Counted from the first letter of the stretch, positions 1 through 11,797 are shown. The stretch: 64,000 nt of DNA from Lunularia cruciata (GCA_948567375.1 OX419756.1:69666552-69730551), one strand, 5' to 3'. Numbers and translations: made by a program. Notes: generated by a model not told the origin, from the sequence alone.

Positions 1-2660
1 ATCATGTATGATATGGAACTTGATTGGGTTTGTACTCAAGTTTGATTTCAAATAATTATAGTTGTCCCTCCCATCAATGGTATCAACTCTTCATGTGTTC
101 CAAATGTAATGTCTACAACATGGGCTTGTGTAAGACCAATAGCTAGACATATGATCTAGAGATGAAATTTGGTTTGCTAATATCTAGAAAGATGTTATAC
201 ATGATATCCTTAATAGATTAGATAGAGGTATCACCAAAATAGTACTTCTACTAATAGGGCGAAAACTGAAGTAGACTTGAAAATCTTAGAACAAATAGCT
301 AGACATATGATCTAGAGGTGAAATTTGGTTTGGTAATATCTGGAAGGATGTTGTAGATGATCAAAGAAATAGATCTAAAAGAATTATCACCAAAAGGGTT
401 TTTTTATGAATAGGACAGAAACCAGAATATATCTCAAATCTTTAGACAATTTTGAGGGCCTAAACGGATGAAGTGGGTCTAAGAAATGTACAGAGTCTCC
501 TCCTAGAAATGAAAAGGTTGGCCTTCCCTCCCCCCCTATTTTTCTTATCAATATCTTTCCAACTGTACCTCACCATACCATTTGTAGATTCCTACAAGAA
601 GATTCTCTAAAGATTCTCTTTGGCCAACATTGGTTTGACCAACCAGATTGGACCTAATCAAACATGTCACCCATGTAAACATCTAGTTTGAGGGTGGAAA
701 TCAATGACATGTCACAAATCCATGTATCTAATCCAAGGGTTATGCTTCCATTGAATGTCTATGCTTTGCTATACAATAAAGGCAAGGTGCTCCTTTGGAG
801 CATTAGAGTTTGAGTGTAAAACTTGTGTTTTCTCTTTTATATTTGTCTACTATCCTTGGAACATTATTGCTTGTGATCAGTTCACACAATCATTTTTTTT
901 CTCCAAGAGATAATGCCTCCATACCTTGGTGACATATAATATTGCTAGCTGTTCCCAATTTCAAGTAGAAAAGTTCTTTTTTGTTGTATTAGTCAATGAG
1001 ACACAAAGACATCTGGGACTTCTTGCTGCAACACAGCTCCAATTGCAAAGTTAGAAGCATCAAAATTAGCCACACAAGGTAGTTGAGGATCATATGGTTG
1101 AAGAATGGGTCTTGAAGACACCATATGTATTAGCTTTTGGAATGTTTCTTTATGTCTGGTGGTCCATTGAAAGCTCAAGTTCTTCCCCAAGAGGTAGATC
1201 AATGGTTTGGCCGCATGAGCATAGTAGTGGATGAACCTTCAATAAAAGCTTGCCAATCCATTAAATGCTCATACTTCTATAGCATCCTTCAAAGAAGGCA
1301 AATTAGTAATGGCCTTGATTTTCTCCTCTCTTATCTTGATCCCCTCTAATAAGATCTTGTGAGCCAAGAAGGTAACTTTCTTCTACCAAAAGGCACACTT
1401 TGACTTCTTGCAATAAAACTTCCATTGATGTAGTTGTCTTAAGACTTCTTGCAAGAGATTTGTGTGTTCTACCTCTATCTTACTATATTTAAAATATCAT
1501 CCAAGAACACTACCACATAACAATCCAATAGCCCATCCAACACCCAATGCATCTGATCTATGAAGAATGTTGGAGCATTAGTGAGCCCAGAAGCCAAAAC
1601 TCTCCACTCAAAATGCCCATACCTTGTGTAGAAGGTAGTCTTTTGTATAACTTCTTTGTCAATGGAAATCTCCCAATAGCCTCTTTGGAGATCAAACTTA
1701 GAGAAGTATCATGCACCAGTCAATTGATCAAGCAAGTCATTAATTCAAGATAAGAGATATGCATTCTCCATTGTTTGTTTATTGAGGCCATGATAATCAA
1801 TACATCAGCAAAGTCCTCCATCCTTCTTTGGAACAAATGGTACCAATGCTACTCAAGGAGATGTACTTTGTTGTATGAAATCTTTCTCCAACAACTCTGT
1901 TAGTGTTATTTGGAGCTCATCAAACTCCTTTGGTGAGAGTCAATAGATTGGTCAACTCATTAGAGTACTTCTGTGCAATAACCAATCTTGAAGGGCATAA
2001 GATGATCAGAGTGTAATCCCTTTGGCAAATCATCTAGAAATATATTTAAAAACTCTTGGACTATTTGATCAACCATTGCTTGATGAGGCTTTTGATCTAC
2101 CTTGAATCTTCCATACACAATTGGCTTGATCCACACCATAAAAATAAACTTATCCTCCTCCAAAGATTGCTCTATGGTTGCTTCACTAACAAACTTCCCA
2201 TCTTGGGACTTATCTTCTTTCAAAGCTTGCTTTATGGTTGCTTTCTCAACAAACCTCCCCTCTTGGAACTAACTATTCTTAGTTGACAACCTGATTAAAA
2301 ATTCTTACCTTGATATTGTACTTGAATTTATCATCAATACCAATCAAATTGAACCTTATGATGTTCAAGCCAAGGTGGAACTAGAATGATATCATAATAT
2401 AGAGGTGCCACTACAAACCTTATACATTCCAAATACTCCTTCCCAATCTTGAAAGTAGCAAGATGCAAGTTAAAAGATGCAGAACCTTTTCTACCATCCA
2501 CCATCATTAATCTACTTCCAATTAGTGGCTTGATAGAAATACTTAATTCTTTTCTTAATTGCATGACATGCAACTCTCTAAACTTCCAAAATCAACCAAA
2601 ATCCTACAATCATAATCAGATATCGTACCTTACAAATGAAAAAAACCTGTAAAGGTTGAG
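1..2660 (-). pseudogene. Ele-1 pol remnant: protease, RT, RNase H
   Basis: Minus-strand fragments in order: retropepsin-like protease (about 2334-2640, with a D-F-G-S active-site region and a downstream motif for the flap side), linker and RT N-terminus (1960-2223), RT palm with an intact F-L-D-D catalytic box at about 1496-1507, and the RT/RNase H junction plus start of RNase H (993-1202, containing F-D-A-S-N-F-A-I-G). Sequence left of 890 continues RNase H after the solo LTR insertion. No reading frame longer than about 90 codons survives. The RT catalytic box is better kept here than in Ele-6, where the second Asp is lost. Confidence 0.75.
129..868. repeat. Solo LTR S1 inserted in Ele-1
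   Basis: A 740-bp block interrupts Ele-1 RNase H and is flanked by the same 5 bases, GCTTG, at 124-128 and 869-873. It starts TGTAAGACCA, closely like the start of the second copy at 6145. Its end, ACATTATT, matches the ACATTACA end of the second copy with the last two bases changed. No internal domain is present, so this is the product of LTR-LTR recombination. It has an internal tandem duplication of roughly 146 bp (units starting near 151 and 297). Confidence 0.8.
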
Positions 2661-3840
2661 CATTCAATCTTGTTGGAACAAATCAAATTCCCAATAGGCG
2701 GCTCAAAATCTCTTATTGGGCTTCCTTGTTTCCTTGATCATTCTGCTCCACAAATTCTGTTTGGGTGATTTGTCAAAATTGTCCATTCTTGAATGGACAT
2801 TCAACAATGCAATGTCCAATTTTCCATAATCTTTCTCAATCAACTCTACCAAGTGGTATCCATTGGATGGCATCAATTTCTATTAGTTCCAATTCTTCCA
2901 CCTGTGTGTAATGTGTTGGTAGGTTTTGTGAGGGTTGAGGGTGAGACCAAGTTGTCACAACCAAGGAATCAAAGTGCTCAGCCAACTATGTGGCTTCTTC
3001 TAATCGTTTTGGCTCTTGCAAAATTTGGTTTATGACTTCAAGCCACTCACAAATCAATCAAGAGCTTCACCATCTAATATATCTAAAATTTGCATGATGG
3101 TGTTCTGGAATTGCATAATTTAACTTCTTACATAACCAATCTGCTTCAACTTATCTTGGTCGGCTTGTATGACATTTATCGCTTGGTATTGCCCAATTAT
3201 TGCACCCTTGAATTCTTTCCATGTCAAGATTGGTGCAAAAAATTATCATTTAGCTCACTCCACTCTAAATGGTCACCATTGTTTACTACTCCATCTAATT
3301 AGCGTGAAGCTCAAAGAATCTATTTCCGTTCATCTTGAAGATTTATAGTCTCAAAATAATTTTCATAGTCAAATATAAAATTCTCCACTATGCACAAGAG
3401 ATTCTTGTCATCAAATACCTTGGGTTTTGGAAATAGGACTTCCTCTTCTCCTTCTTGCAATGGTGTTCTCTCTATACGCTCTTGTTGTTGACTGTCTTGT
3501 TCATCCAACAATCAAGTAAGGTGCTCAATTTGTTATTACATAGCAATGATAACCTTGGGCATTGCCGTCATAGCTACTATAAATCTATCACACTCTCCTA
3601 ATTTATCTAATTTATTAACACACATATGCAACGAGTCCACTATTCTCCATAAATAACAGCCAACAGTACCAAGGTTCCTTGAACAAGGTGATTGCAATCA
3701 AAAACTTCTGCCCAAAGCATGAAGTGATGAATTGTGTGAAATGATGTCTGGTACTACACAAAAATTCAACACAAAAATTCTAATGGTTTTGCAGAAATGG
3801 ATTTGGCGGTCCATAAATTCCATCCATCCCATTCTTACTG
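2660..3840 (-). pseudogene. Ele-1 gag remnant
   Basis: Homologous to the gag region of Ele-6 (38660-39600). The clearest surviving frame is 3320-3511 (minus, 63 codons), the N-terminal gag region rich in Gln and Glu. The zinc knuckle near 2800-2840 keeps only its C-terminal half (G-H-C-I-V-E-C); the first C-x2-C is removed by a short deletion relative to Ele-6, so RNA packaging by this copy would be lost. No full-length frame remains. Confidence 0.6.
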
Positions 3841-3849
3841 TAATACAAA

Positions 3850-4323
3850 TATTAAAGACCAAGGAGAGAAATAGGAGAATGGAAAGTGAAAGATCACACC
3901 AAGACTCTTGAATGAGTGAAATTCCAAATGCCTAGCATGAGCTTCAACTTTGGTATTTATAGGGAGTATACAAGGCTCTTTAGAAGCTTCTCAAGAAATT
4001 TCCTTTAACCACTTTCTTGGAGTGCAAGCCAAGTTAACCGTGAAGCTTCTCAAGAAGCTTCCTTATAGAAGTTGTCTACTTGGTGTGCAAGCTAAGTTAG
4101 TTGGAAGCTTCTAGAAGTTATATACTTGGGGTGCAAGCTAAGCTAGCCGAGAAGCTTCCCAGGAAGCTTTTTCCTAGAAGTTGCCACTTGGCATGCACAT
4201 TACTCAATACTTGGAAGGTACCGAGTAGCTTCCTAGATACTTCCTATAATATTCTAGGCTAATTTGGCCTATCAGATACTTTTTTAGCCTTGACTAACTC
4301 ATTGATAACTCCATAGTTATTCA
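3850..4323 (-). repeat. Ele-1 5' LTR
   Basis: About 474 bp, aligning by eye along its length with the two LTRs of Ele-6 (34553-34976 and 39847-40255). The terminal dinucleotide next to the primer site has decayed from TG to TA on the plus strand; the outer end is TTCA at 4320-4323. Next to it (about 3829-3848) lies a degraded match to the initiator-Met primer site seen intact in Ele-6. On the minus strand a TATAAAT box lies at 3955-3961, and GAA/TTC arrays lie upstream of it. No matching target duplication can be tested because the other end is off-window. Confidence 0.8.
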
Positions 4324-6144
4324 CTCTGTAGACCAGATACAATCTTGGATCTCATTATCAACCAGACAGAGTGCAATAACTTTTTTGATAAATCAACGGT
4401 TTGAGCTGCCACTTCTGTTACAAACATTATGGATGTCATTTTGGGATTGGGATAATCCATATGAGGTCCTCTCATGCTTGAGGAAATGAAGATATTACAA
4501 GTAGAAGCCCATAAATTTAAAGAAGAAGGTTCCACCATAAGCAGCCTGTACGAACAAGAGAAACCCATTTGTGTCAACAAAATGACATCAAACATCAAGA
4601 TAGAGATGTCTACTCATGATACACCACAAGCACAATCTCTGACATGAGCTGAGGACATGAATACAATCAAGGATATTTGTACTCATCTAAAGTACATAAT
4701 AATTTGATGGCGTGGTTGATGTTGGTCTACTTTATACATCCAATAATGCAAATGATGGAACTATTGGAAGAGATTGAACTTGACTACAAATAGTTGGACT
4801 CCACAATTGATGAGCCTATTAAGCTCATAAATCATCTTCATGGTAAGCCAAGTACAATGGCCAAGGATAGGGCCTTGCTTCATACCAAACTACACAATAC
4901 AAAAAAACAACTTGCAAAGGAGACCACATCATTGCAAGAGAAGGACCAATTGTTTAAGAAGTTCCAAAAGGAGGAATTGGCATTATGATAACAACAAGAA
5001 GTCATCTTACAACACCTACAAATAGATGTTGATGTTGTGTGAAGAAAAATCATGGAACAATAAGCCCGGCATAAAGAACAGATAAAGGCACAAGACCAAG
5101 AAGTGGTAATTATCAGAAAAGAATTGGAGGTCGCTTACATGAAGGTAGTTGTAGTGAAGGTTTGGTACAAGAACCTAAAGAGCTTCAGATCTCTATATCC
5201 AAGAATTAAGAATGAGCATCAGGAAGAGGAAAGTTAAACAAAGATAAGGAGGAGGAAATTCAACAAAGATACGAGAGGACTTGAAGTCAAGACTTCAACA
5301 AGAATGCAAGATAGTGAACAAGCCTATGAGCCTTCTCACAACCATAGAGCATATGGCAAAAAACTCATGGGCCAATTGGAATGCATCGAATGAAGATCAA
5401 AGACATCAAAATAAAAATCAAGGCTATGGGGAGGAATGTCTGTATGAATGGCTCTATGAATGACCAATTAACAACCATGTCACTCAAGTTGATGAGCCAT
5501 ACAAAGTCCAAGTTCAAAGATGCACAAACAAGTGTTGAAAACAAGGTCATTGGGTACAAAAAGGAGCTCATAGAACTCATTCAAATATGTAAGCACAAGG
5601 GTAGTTTGTCATTGGTGCCACCAAATTGGGCTAGATTGAAATCTAGATGACTAATGAGCTCAATGATGCCTTACAATCCAAGCAATGACAAACAATGAGC
5701 AATCCATCTCATAGCCATTTACATCTCATAGTTTGTTCACACCCCATAGTTTTTTCTACATCTCAAAGTCATATCTAAGACACTTTGTACTTGTAAATAG
5801 ATCATAGACCTTAGTGTAAATGCAAAATCCAAGTGGAACCTTATATGACAGATTCAGATACAACAAACCCACTAAGGTGGCAATTCCATGCCAAATAAGC
5901 CCACTTGGAGATTAGATCAAGATAAGATTAGGATAAGATTAGTGAGGACTATATATAATTGGAAGATCTCCAACACTTTGTAGCCATTGGATCTCTTTGG
6001 TGGTTAAGTAGGAAATGTATATAAGGCTTAGATCCAATGCTTATTGTCTTCATTTGGTGCATACTTCCATTGCATTAAATGAGGTTGTACCATCAAGATT
6101 TTCAAGTTGGTGTATGTGTACTTGTATGTGTCTACTTTATGTAT
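4324..6144 (+). other. Anonymous stretch with broken coiled-coil frames
   Basis: No recognised gene. Plus-strand open stretches at 4794-4988 and 5281-5650 translate to Lys/Glu/Gln/Leu-rich, heptad-like sequence typical of coiled coils, with stops between them. A similar low-complexity coiled-coil stretch occurs at 57020-57720. This could be the decayed 3' or gag-like part of an unrelated LTR element, or a host gene fragment; the sequence does not decide. A run of TATATATAA lies near 5950. Confidence 0.35.
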
Positions 6145-6833
6145 TGTAATACCACTAGATAATATTATTATAATACCTCTAGATAATCTTTTTAGCTAAC
6201 TAGCTAAAAAGATTATCTAGAGGTGGAAATTGGGTTGGTAATATCTGAAGGGATTTTATATATGATGGTTAAAGAAAATCAGACAGATGTGTCACCAAAA
6301 AATTATTTCTATAATAATGTAGAGGTCAAAAAAACTCTAAAAACTTTAAAGCCAATTTTGGAGGCCTAAACAGATGAATTAGGCCTAAAATGTTCAAAAT
6401 CACTTCCTCTTCTAGGGAAAAGGTGCTGCATTGTCCACCCTTGTTTGTCTCATTGATAGCTTTCCAACAACACCTCACCTATGCTATTTTGAGCTACCTA
6501 CAAGAATATCTCCAAAGATTTCTCACCCATGTTGTTTTGAGCTTCTTATAAGAAGATTCCCCAAGGCCAAACTTTTTTGACCAACCAAAAAGGACAAGGA
6601 TTGACATGACACTAATCCATACAACTAATCTAAAGGTGGAGCTCAATGACATGTCACCAATCCATGTATTTGATCTAAGTGTGTAGCTCCCTTTGACAGG
6701 ATCCTCTTTGTTATATTGTAAAGACAAGGTACTCCTTTGGTGCATCAAGTATTAAGGGATAAAGCCTTGTGTTTCTCTTGTAATTCTTATCTTGTGTTTC
6801 TCTTAGGTTGTCTCTTGTCCTCAGAACATTACA
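6145..6833. repeat. Solo LTR S2
   Basis: 689 bp, beginning TGTAATACCA and ending ACATTACA, flanked by the 5-bp duplication TGTAT at 6140-6144 and 6834-6838. It is related along most of its length to S1 (129-868), including the middle 'aggcctaaacagatga' stretch and the TTATATTGTAAAGACAAGGT-like part near the end. TG...CA ends, a 5-bp target duplication and no internal coding region define it as a solo LTR. Confidence 0.88.
6176..6223. repeat. Perfect 23-bp inverted repeat in solo LTR S2
   Basis: Arms 6176-6198 and 6201-6223 are exact reverse complements, separated by two bases (AC, 6199-6200). It begins CCTCTAGATAATC and lies about 30 bp from the LTR end. The corresponding place in S1 keeps only the equivalent of the right arm, so this arrangement is particular to S2 or was lost from S1. 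It would form a cruciform or, in RNA, a stable hairpin. Confidence 0.9.
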
Positions 6834-6838
6834 TGTAT

Positions 6839-9312
6839 GAATGTGTGCATACTTAGTCACTTAGTTGTAAGGAATCTTAAAGTTAAAAAATTGGCATGAA
6901 AGAATCATTTTTGTGGAACTAGAGGGTGGAACTCTAGGTGCTCTACATAGACCATGAAAAATACCATATTGGATTTTTATAGGCCCAGGCATAGGTTAAG
7001 TACTACAAATTGGAGGACTTAGTAGTATGAAATCATTCTCCTCTTGTAATATAGTGCCTTTTGAGAAAGGTAAAATATTATGCTTCAGTCATAGATGATA
7101 GAGATATAGTATTCTTGGGAGATCTGACTTCAAAGTACTTTGCACGTTTTGTCCTTCTATCCCATGAGGCACTTTGAGATTTGAGATTATCTTATATGAC
7201 CCAATGTTCACAGTGGTGGTCCAAAAGGTAAATCCTATAACTACCAAGATGATAGTAATCAGAATTTGGTTGGGCTAATTGGAAGGTAAGGAGTTTCCAA
7301 AGCAAGGTGATCTTTGATGCAAATGATCCATCACCTTCAAGAGTCCTCTAAACTACAATTGCAATGAAAGTGATTGGTAATTATTTAATTTTTGTAGCTT
7401 GTCAATAGGGGTGATACTATTCTCTTCTTGGAGGACTTTGCCAAAGAGGATAAATATAAAATAATGGAATGTCATTGTTGCGACATTTGTACCTTGTTTT
7501 TAGTCACATTCAACTTGTATTCTTGTGAGACCAATCTGTTCTTCTACAATATTACAAAGTTAAGCGCCACCATGTAGTTACATCTTCTTTTGAATTATTC
7601 ATATTTTAATTAATAATAATAAGTTAAAATTTACATGAAAAACTATTATTGAATATCATTAAATGGTCATATCTTTGTTGATATTTCACGGTTAAGTAAT
7701 ATTGAAGGTCTTACTTCTCATTTACAAAACCAACCTTAATGAGTGATGATATTCTTATTTAAATATGGATTTTTCAAAATTTTCTTGATGTAAAAATAAA
7801 TTTTTTATTTATTTATTATGGACTCTTTGAATACAAGTATTTAGTACTAATCTTACTTAGAAGAGAAATATATTAAAATTGGTTCAAGAAAATTTTATTA
7901 TAAATCTTAAAACTATGAAAACTATGAAAACTAGAGATGCATTTCATTAAAACTTCTACCAGATTGCTATAGTTTAGACCTGACTTTGGCTAGGTAACAC
8001 TAAATCTCCAGTTCAGTTCAATTAACCAATAACTTAAGCTAAACTAATATAGCGTAATGAATTATTCAGCTCAATCCTTGATAATATTAACTACGCTGGG
8101 TCGACTCCATACACCAAGATCTCAATAGATAACTTTTATGTAGTATTTGATATTCACTCATTTGATATTCACATTTATATTCAAAATAACATATTTGGAC
8201 CACTCGGAGTGAGTGGTTAATATGTCCCACCACACACGGCTCCAAACTGCAGCCTTTCTTGACCAAAATGGTCGTTATAGTAATAGACTGTCCATGACGA
8301 CCCTTCAATAAAAGCTATGAGGCTACCATCTTCAGTTGAATTCAATGGATTTATTCTGAGAGTAAGATTGAGAAATATAATTCTAAAAGTTTCCAAAATG
8401 AAAATTTTAATCCCAGAATGTTGTTAATAACAACACTTTTTTCATTTTGGACTGAAGTTTTGGATTGCTTGCATCATGTTTAAGAAAATCAAAAGTCAAC
8501 ATATTGCTTGCGTTATATATTTATCAGTCATGTATATATAATCACTTTTTGTTTGCTGAAACTAAGGATCATTATTACTAATTTGGTTTTTATTGAACTT
8601 TCCTCTTGCAGTTCTTGTAAGAGGCATCATCCATGAATCTCTAGACTCATAAAGATGTACTGAGGTTTTAGCTAGCGAAGGAAACGGGACAGGCTGCTTC
8701 TAAAACATCCGCTGAGTTGGAGGATATCGTTGCAGTCGACACTGGGCTGGATGATACCGCTCCTCTGTCTTCTAAACCTTAGGATCCAGAGGAGTCTAAG
8801 CCAAAAGGCTAAAAAATAGGAGTAGATTCTCTACAGGAAGGAGAGATCATCTTGGGATCGTAGTCACGGTTTCCTTCGGTAACGTTTGAAGGGAGAGTAG
8901 AGTTAGAAGCCACTGCAAATACTTTGATCACTCATTTGCATTCACAACATCACTTGCATGATTTCCATCTCCATATGAATATTACAAACCATTCTGTCAC
9001 TTTACTCAATAAATGGGTACTTAATTACTTGATCTCCTACCATGAGGTGATTATAGAAGGATAAGGTGCCATTGGATTTTTCCTAGGTTCATATTGCATG
9101 TGATTTGTATTGTGTATCCTAATGTGTTTCAACTCCTCATATATTTTATATTTCATTGTTTTATTGTAAATACCATGATGTTTAGTATAAATCATGAGAT
9201 GACCTCATAAAAATACAAGTACTATACAAATGAAAATTTTAACATTTAGAAATAAAGACGCATATTCCAATCCTGTGGCAAGAGTTAACTGCACATGAAG
9301 GAATGTAAGAAT
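6839..9312. other. Anonymous AT-rich stretch
   Basis: No supported gene. The first part (about 6900-7500) has scattered minus-strand wording like the integrase tail of gypsy elements, too weak to call. 7560-8060 is very AT-rich. 8392-8451 holds an inverted repeat. 8600-8900 is noticeably less AT-rich than its surroundings and reads as an acidic, Ser/Glu-rich peptide on the plus strand broken by stops; it may be an old gag or ORF1 fragment but no motif supports this. Confidence 0.3.
8392..8451. repeat. Nested inverted repeats
   Basis: Outer 13-bp arms at 8392-8404 and 8439-8451 are exact reverse complements (TCCAAAATGAAAA type). Between them, 8420-8434 is a second palindrome, GTTGTTA-A-TAACAAC. 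The structure resembles the end or core of a small MITE, but no target duplication was found. Confidence 0.6.
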
Positions 9313-9606
9313 CCTTCAAAATATTGTGATGAGAACCTTTGTTCTTGCTCTTTGAAGTAGATGATCTATCCTCAGGCATTCTGACTTCATATGTATCAGA
9401 CATTCCGGCACTCAGCTTTCCTAGTCTCACCAGAGTAGACACTCTTGATTGCACACAGCAAAACTCCACTCACTCTCTCTTAGTCTTCAAGGATAGTACA
9501 ACCAGTTCATTCATGCATCACAAATAACCTCCAATACCGAGACATCATAGAACACTACTGAGATGATATTAGACATCTCAGGGCTTCACTAAATGCAGAG
9601 TGGAAA
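9313..9606 (-). pseudogene. Second leader and gag N-terminus beyond the Ele-2 3' LTR
   Basis: On the minus strand, the bases after the 3' LTR repeat the 5' leader and the first 40-odd codons of Ele-2 gag (compare 14043-14320), including the S-T-S-K-S-K-N-K-G stretch. Similarity stops at about 9313. This is what unequal recombination between LTRs of tandem elements would leave; the rest of the second element is deleted. Confidence 0.75.
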
Positions 9607-9847
9607 TGTTAGAAATCAATCCAGTAGAAGAACTCCTGACTGGATTATATAGATAGAAGGGTGCATTGAAAGGTGTGTTGAAGGGTGTGCTACCATACTG
9701 CTCATGTAACACATGCAACTTATGGAAACCATATGAACAGTAGGTATGAATAGTAACTCGCACATGAACAGTAATACATGAACAATAACAGTAATTTGTC
9801 TCATTCTAACAAAGAAGTCCCTAAACTAGAGATTACCCAATTTAACA
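9607..9847 (-). repeat. Ele-2 3' LTR
   Basis: 241 bp, TG...CA, homologous to 14321-14566. The adjoining internal plus-strand sequence CTCCCACTT (9848-9856) is the complement of a polypurine tract, AAGTGGGAG, as expected for plus-strand priming at a copia 3' LTR. Confidence 0.8.
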
Positions 9848-9854
9848 CTCCCAC

Positions 9855-10466
9855 TTAATGAGAGTTTAGAACTATTCCCATTTCTACCACACATATTATG
9901 TGTTTATCTTTAGGTAGTGCTTTTATAAACACATCTGCTGTCATATCTTGTGTAGAAAAGTAAACTAACTTCACAACATTCTCCTTTTCTTTCTCCTCAA
10001 CAAATCTTCTTCTAATCTCAATGTGCTTAGTCCTTGGGTGATGTACAGGATTTTTGCTGAGTGCTATACTTCCTGTATTGTCACAGTATAATGCTGGAGG
10101 ACTTTCCTGCTCAAAACCCAGCTCCTTAAGAAGTCTCGTGTTCCAGATGACTTCTTGAGTAGTGTTTGAGGCAGCCATACATTCTGCCTCAGTAGTAGAC
10201 AGTGCAACAGATGTTTCCTGTTTACTACGCCAACTGATTGCTCCACCACTAAGCATAACTACATATCCACTAGTTGATCTGTTGTTATCTGTGTCATCTC
10301 CCCAACTAGCATCTGTATATGCTTCAAGAGTAGGAGCAAGTATGTTTCCCTTCTTTCTGTACTCCAGGAATGCATCTGGAGTACCCTTTAAGTACTTGAA
10401 TACTCTCTTTATACCTTTCCAATGTGCTTGTGCAAGGTTGCTAGTATATCTAGCAAGTGCCCCCAC
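9855..10466 (-). CDS. Ele-2 copia RNase H
   Basis: 203 codons open to the 3' end of pol. The frame holds the RT thumb/connection (Y-L-K-G-T-P) and the RNase H domain: Y-T-D-A-S-W-G-D-D, S-T-S-G-Y-V-V, A-L-S-T-T-E-A-E-C, Y-C-D-N-T-G-S and R-T-K-H-I-E-I-R. All catalytic acidic positions expected of a copia RNase H (D, E, D) are present. It is the C-terminal piece of a polyprotein, not a separate gene, so the Met start has no meaning. Confidence 0.9.
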   Translation of the reverse strand: MGALARYTSNLAQAHWKGIKRVFKYLKGTPDAFLEYRKKGNILAPTLEAYTDASWGDDTDNNRSTSGYVVMLSGGAISWRSKQETSVALSTTEAECMAASNTTQEVIWNTRLLKELGFEQESPPALYCDNTGSIALSKNPVHHPRTKHIEIRRRFVEEKEKENVVKLVYFSTQDMTADVFIKALPKDKHIICVVEMGIVLNSH

Positions 10467-10479
10467 TTCATAACATATA

Positions 10480-11796
10480 TATCTAGTCTTGTACAGACCA
10501 TGATAAACATTAGAGAACCAAGAGCACTCTGATACAACACTTTGTCATAGAGGTTTATCTCCCCATCTATGATTCTGTTGTGCTTTTACCCCAGATCAAG
10601 AGGTGTAGAGACAGGATTCACCTCTGTCATATGATACTTAGCTAGTATGGATCGCACTTACTGTGGTTGACTGATTTGGATCCATCTTGCTTCTCTTTCT
10701 CTGCTCACTTTGATTCCCAAAACAAGTTTTACAGGACCAAGGATAGTCATCTCAAAAATAGAGCACAAGAAATCTATCACTCCTCTGATAGATTCACTGT
10801 TCCCCAACAGTAATAGATCATCTATATAACCACTATGTATACATAATTGCTAGCATACACACTCATTTCAGAATGTGCTTGTTTTAAATCTTGCTCTCTC
10901 AAGTATGAGTCTAGTTTCTCATACAAGGCTCTAGGAGCTTGCTTAAGACCATATAAAGCCTTCTTAAGAAAACATAATTTTCCCTTGCCTTCAGTATATC
11001 CATCTAGAACATCCATGTAGATAGTCTCTCTCAAATCTCCATTGAGAAAGGCTTTTTTCACATCTAACTGCTCCAATTCCCAATCTCTCTCTACTGCAAG
11101 AGCTAGAAGCATGTGAATAGATCCAAACCTGGCAACTGGTGCAAAAGTTTCTGAATAATCAATTGATGCTTTCTGATTGAAGTCCTCTGCAATTACTCTT
11201 GCCTTGTACTTCAAGATCTCATTCTCAGCTCCATGTTTGATCCTGAAAACCCATTTGCAGCCAATTGCTTTCCTACCTGGTGGTAAATCAGCTAGTACCC
11301 ATGTACCATTAGTCTGAAGAGACTTCTTCTCTTCTACTATAGCCAACTCAAACCGACTCAAATCTGGTCTGAGCATAGCTTGCTGTAAAGTGTCTGGATC
11401 ACAATCTTCATGACAGGTGTAAGATTCATCTAACATATCTTCTGATAGAAAACCAATTCTGTCAATAGGTTTTCTATCTCTTTGTGATCTTCTTGGCTCT
11501 ATGCCCAGAAGATTCATGCCGTCTCTTGACATCTCTGGAGTCTCACTCATAGATTCTGCATCTGCATTCTGCTTCTGGGAGTCATCTTCTGCAGTATCAA
11601 AATCAGAAATCACTGTCTGTTTAGGTCTTCTTTTGTTCACCATTAGAGTCTCCTTTGGTGAACCATCAGCTTCAGGTAGAGATTGCTCTTCTGATGATTG
11701 ATCTGAAAAACTGACTCTGCAGCTTGGGAAGATAGATTGATTAGGTTTGATCAGCAAACTGATCAGCTTTCTTCCGCAACCCATCATTGCTCTCAC
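10480..11796 (-). pseudogene. Ele-2 copia reverse transcriptase
   Basis: 10822-11796 is open for 324 codons. It covers the hinge after integrase and the RT fingers and palm, with E-T-F-A-P-V-A-R, the catalytic-box-A wording Q-L-D-V-K-K-A-F-L-N-G-D-L, and Y-G-L-K-Q-A-P-R. Just before box B the frame shifts; Y-I-D-D-L is readable in another frame at 10814-10828. RT copies element RNA to cDNA. One frameshift separates this copy from a complete RT. Confidence 0.9.
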
Positions 11797-11797
11797 T

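Larger units (their letters stand above)
1..4323 (-). mobile_element. Ele-1: decayed Ty3/gypsy LTR retrotransposon, 5' part
   Basis: Read on the minus strand the order is 5' LTR (right, 3850-4323), gag, aspartic protease, reverse transcriptase and RNase H, running off the left window edge before the integrase. It is collinear and clearly homologous with Ele-6 (34553-40255), for example the RNase H, RT and protease stretches and the LTR, so both belong to one family. Every coding part carries frameshifts or stops. A solo LTR of another family (129-868) sits in its RNase H region. The 3' LTR is outside the window. Family assignment follows from the RT-RNase H order and the similarity to Ele-6. 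Confidence 0.85.

Noticed and set aside
9313-9847. Whole 535-bp repeat taken as the Ele-2 LTR
   Set aside because: The TG...CA core with TGTTA/TAACA ends and adjoining polypurine tract is 241 bp; the extra part encodes gag N-terminus. The long-LTR reading is kept only as an alternative.
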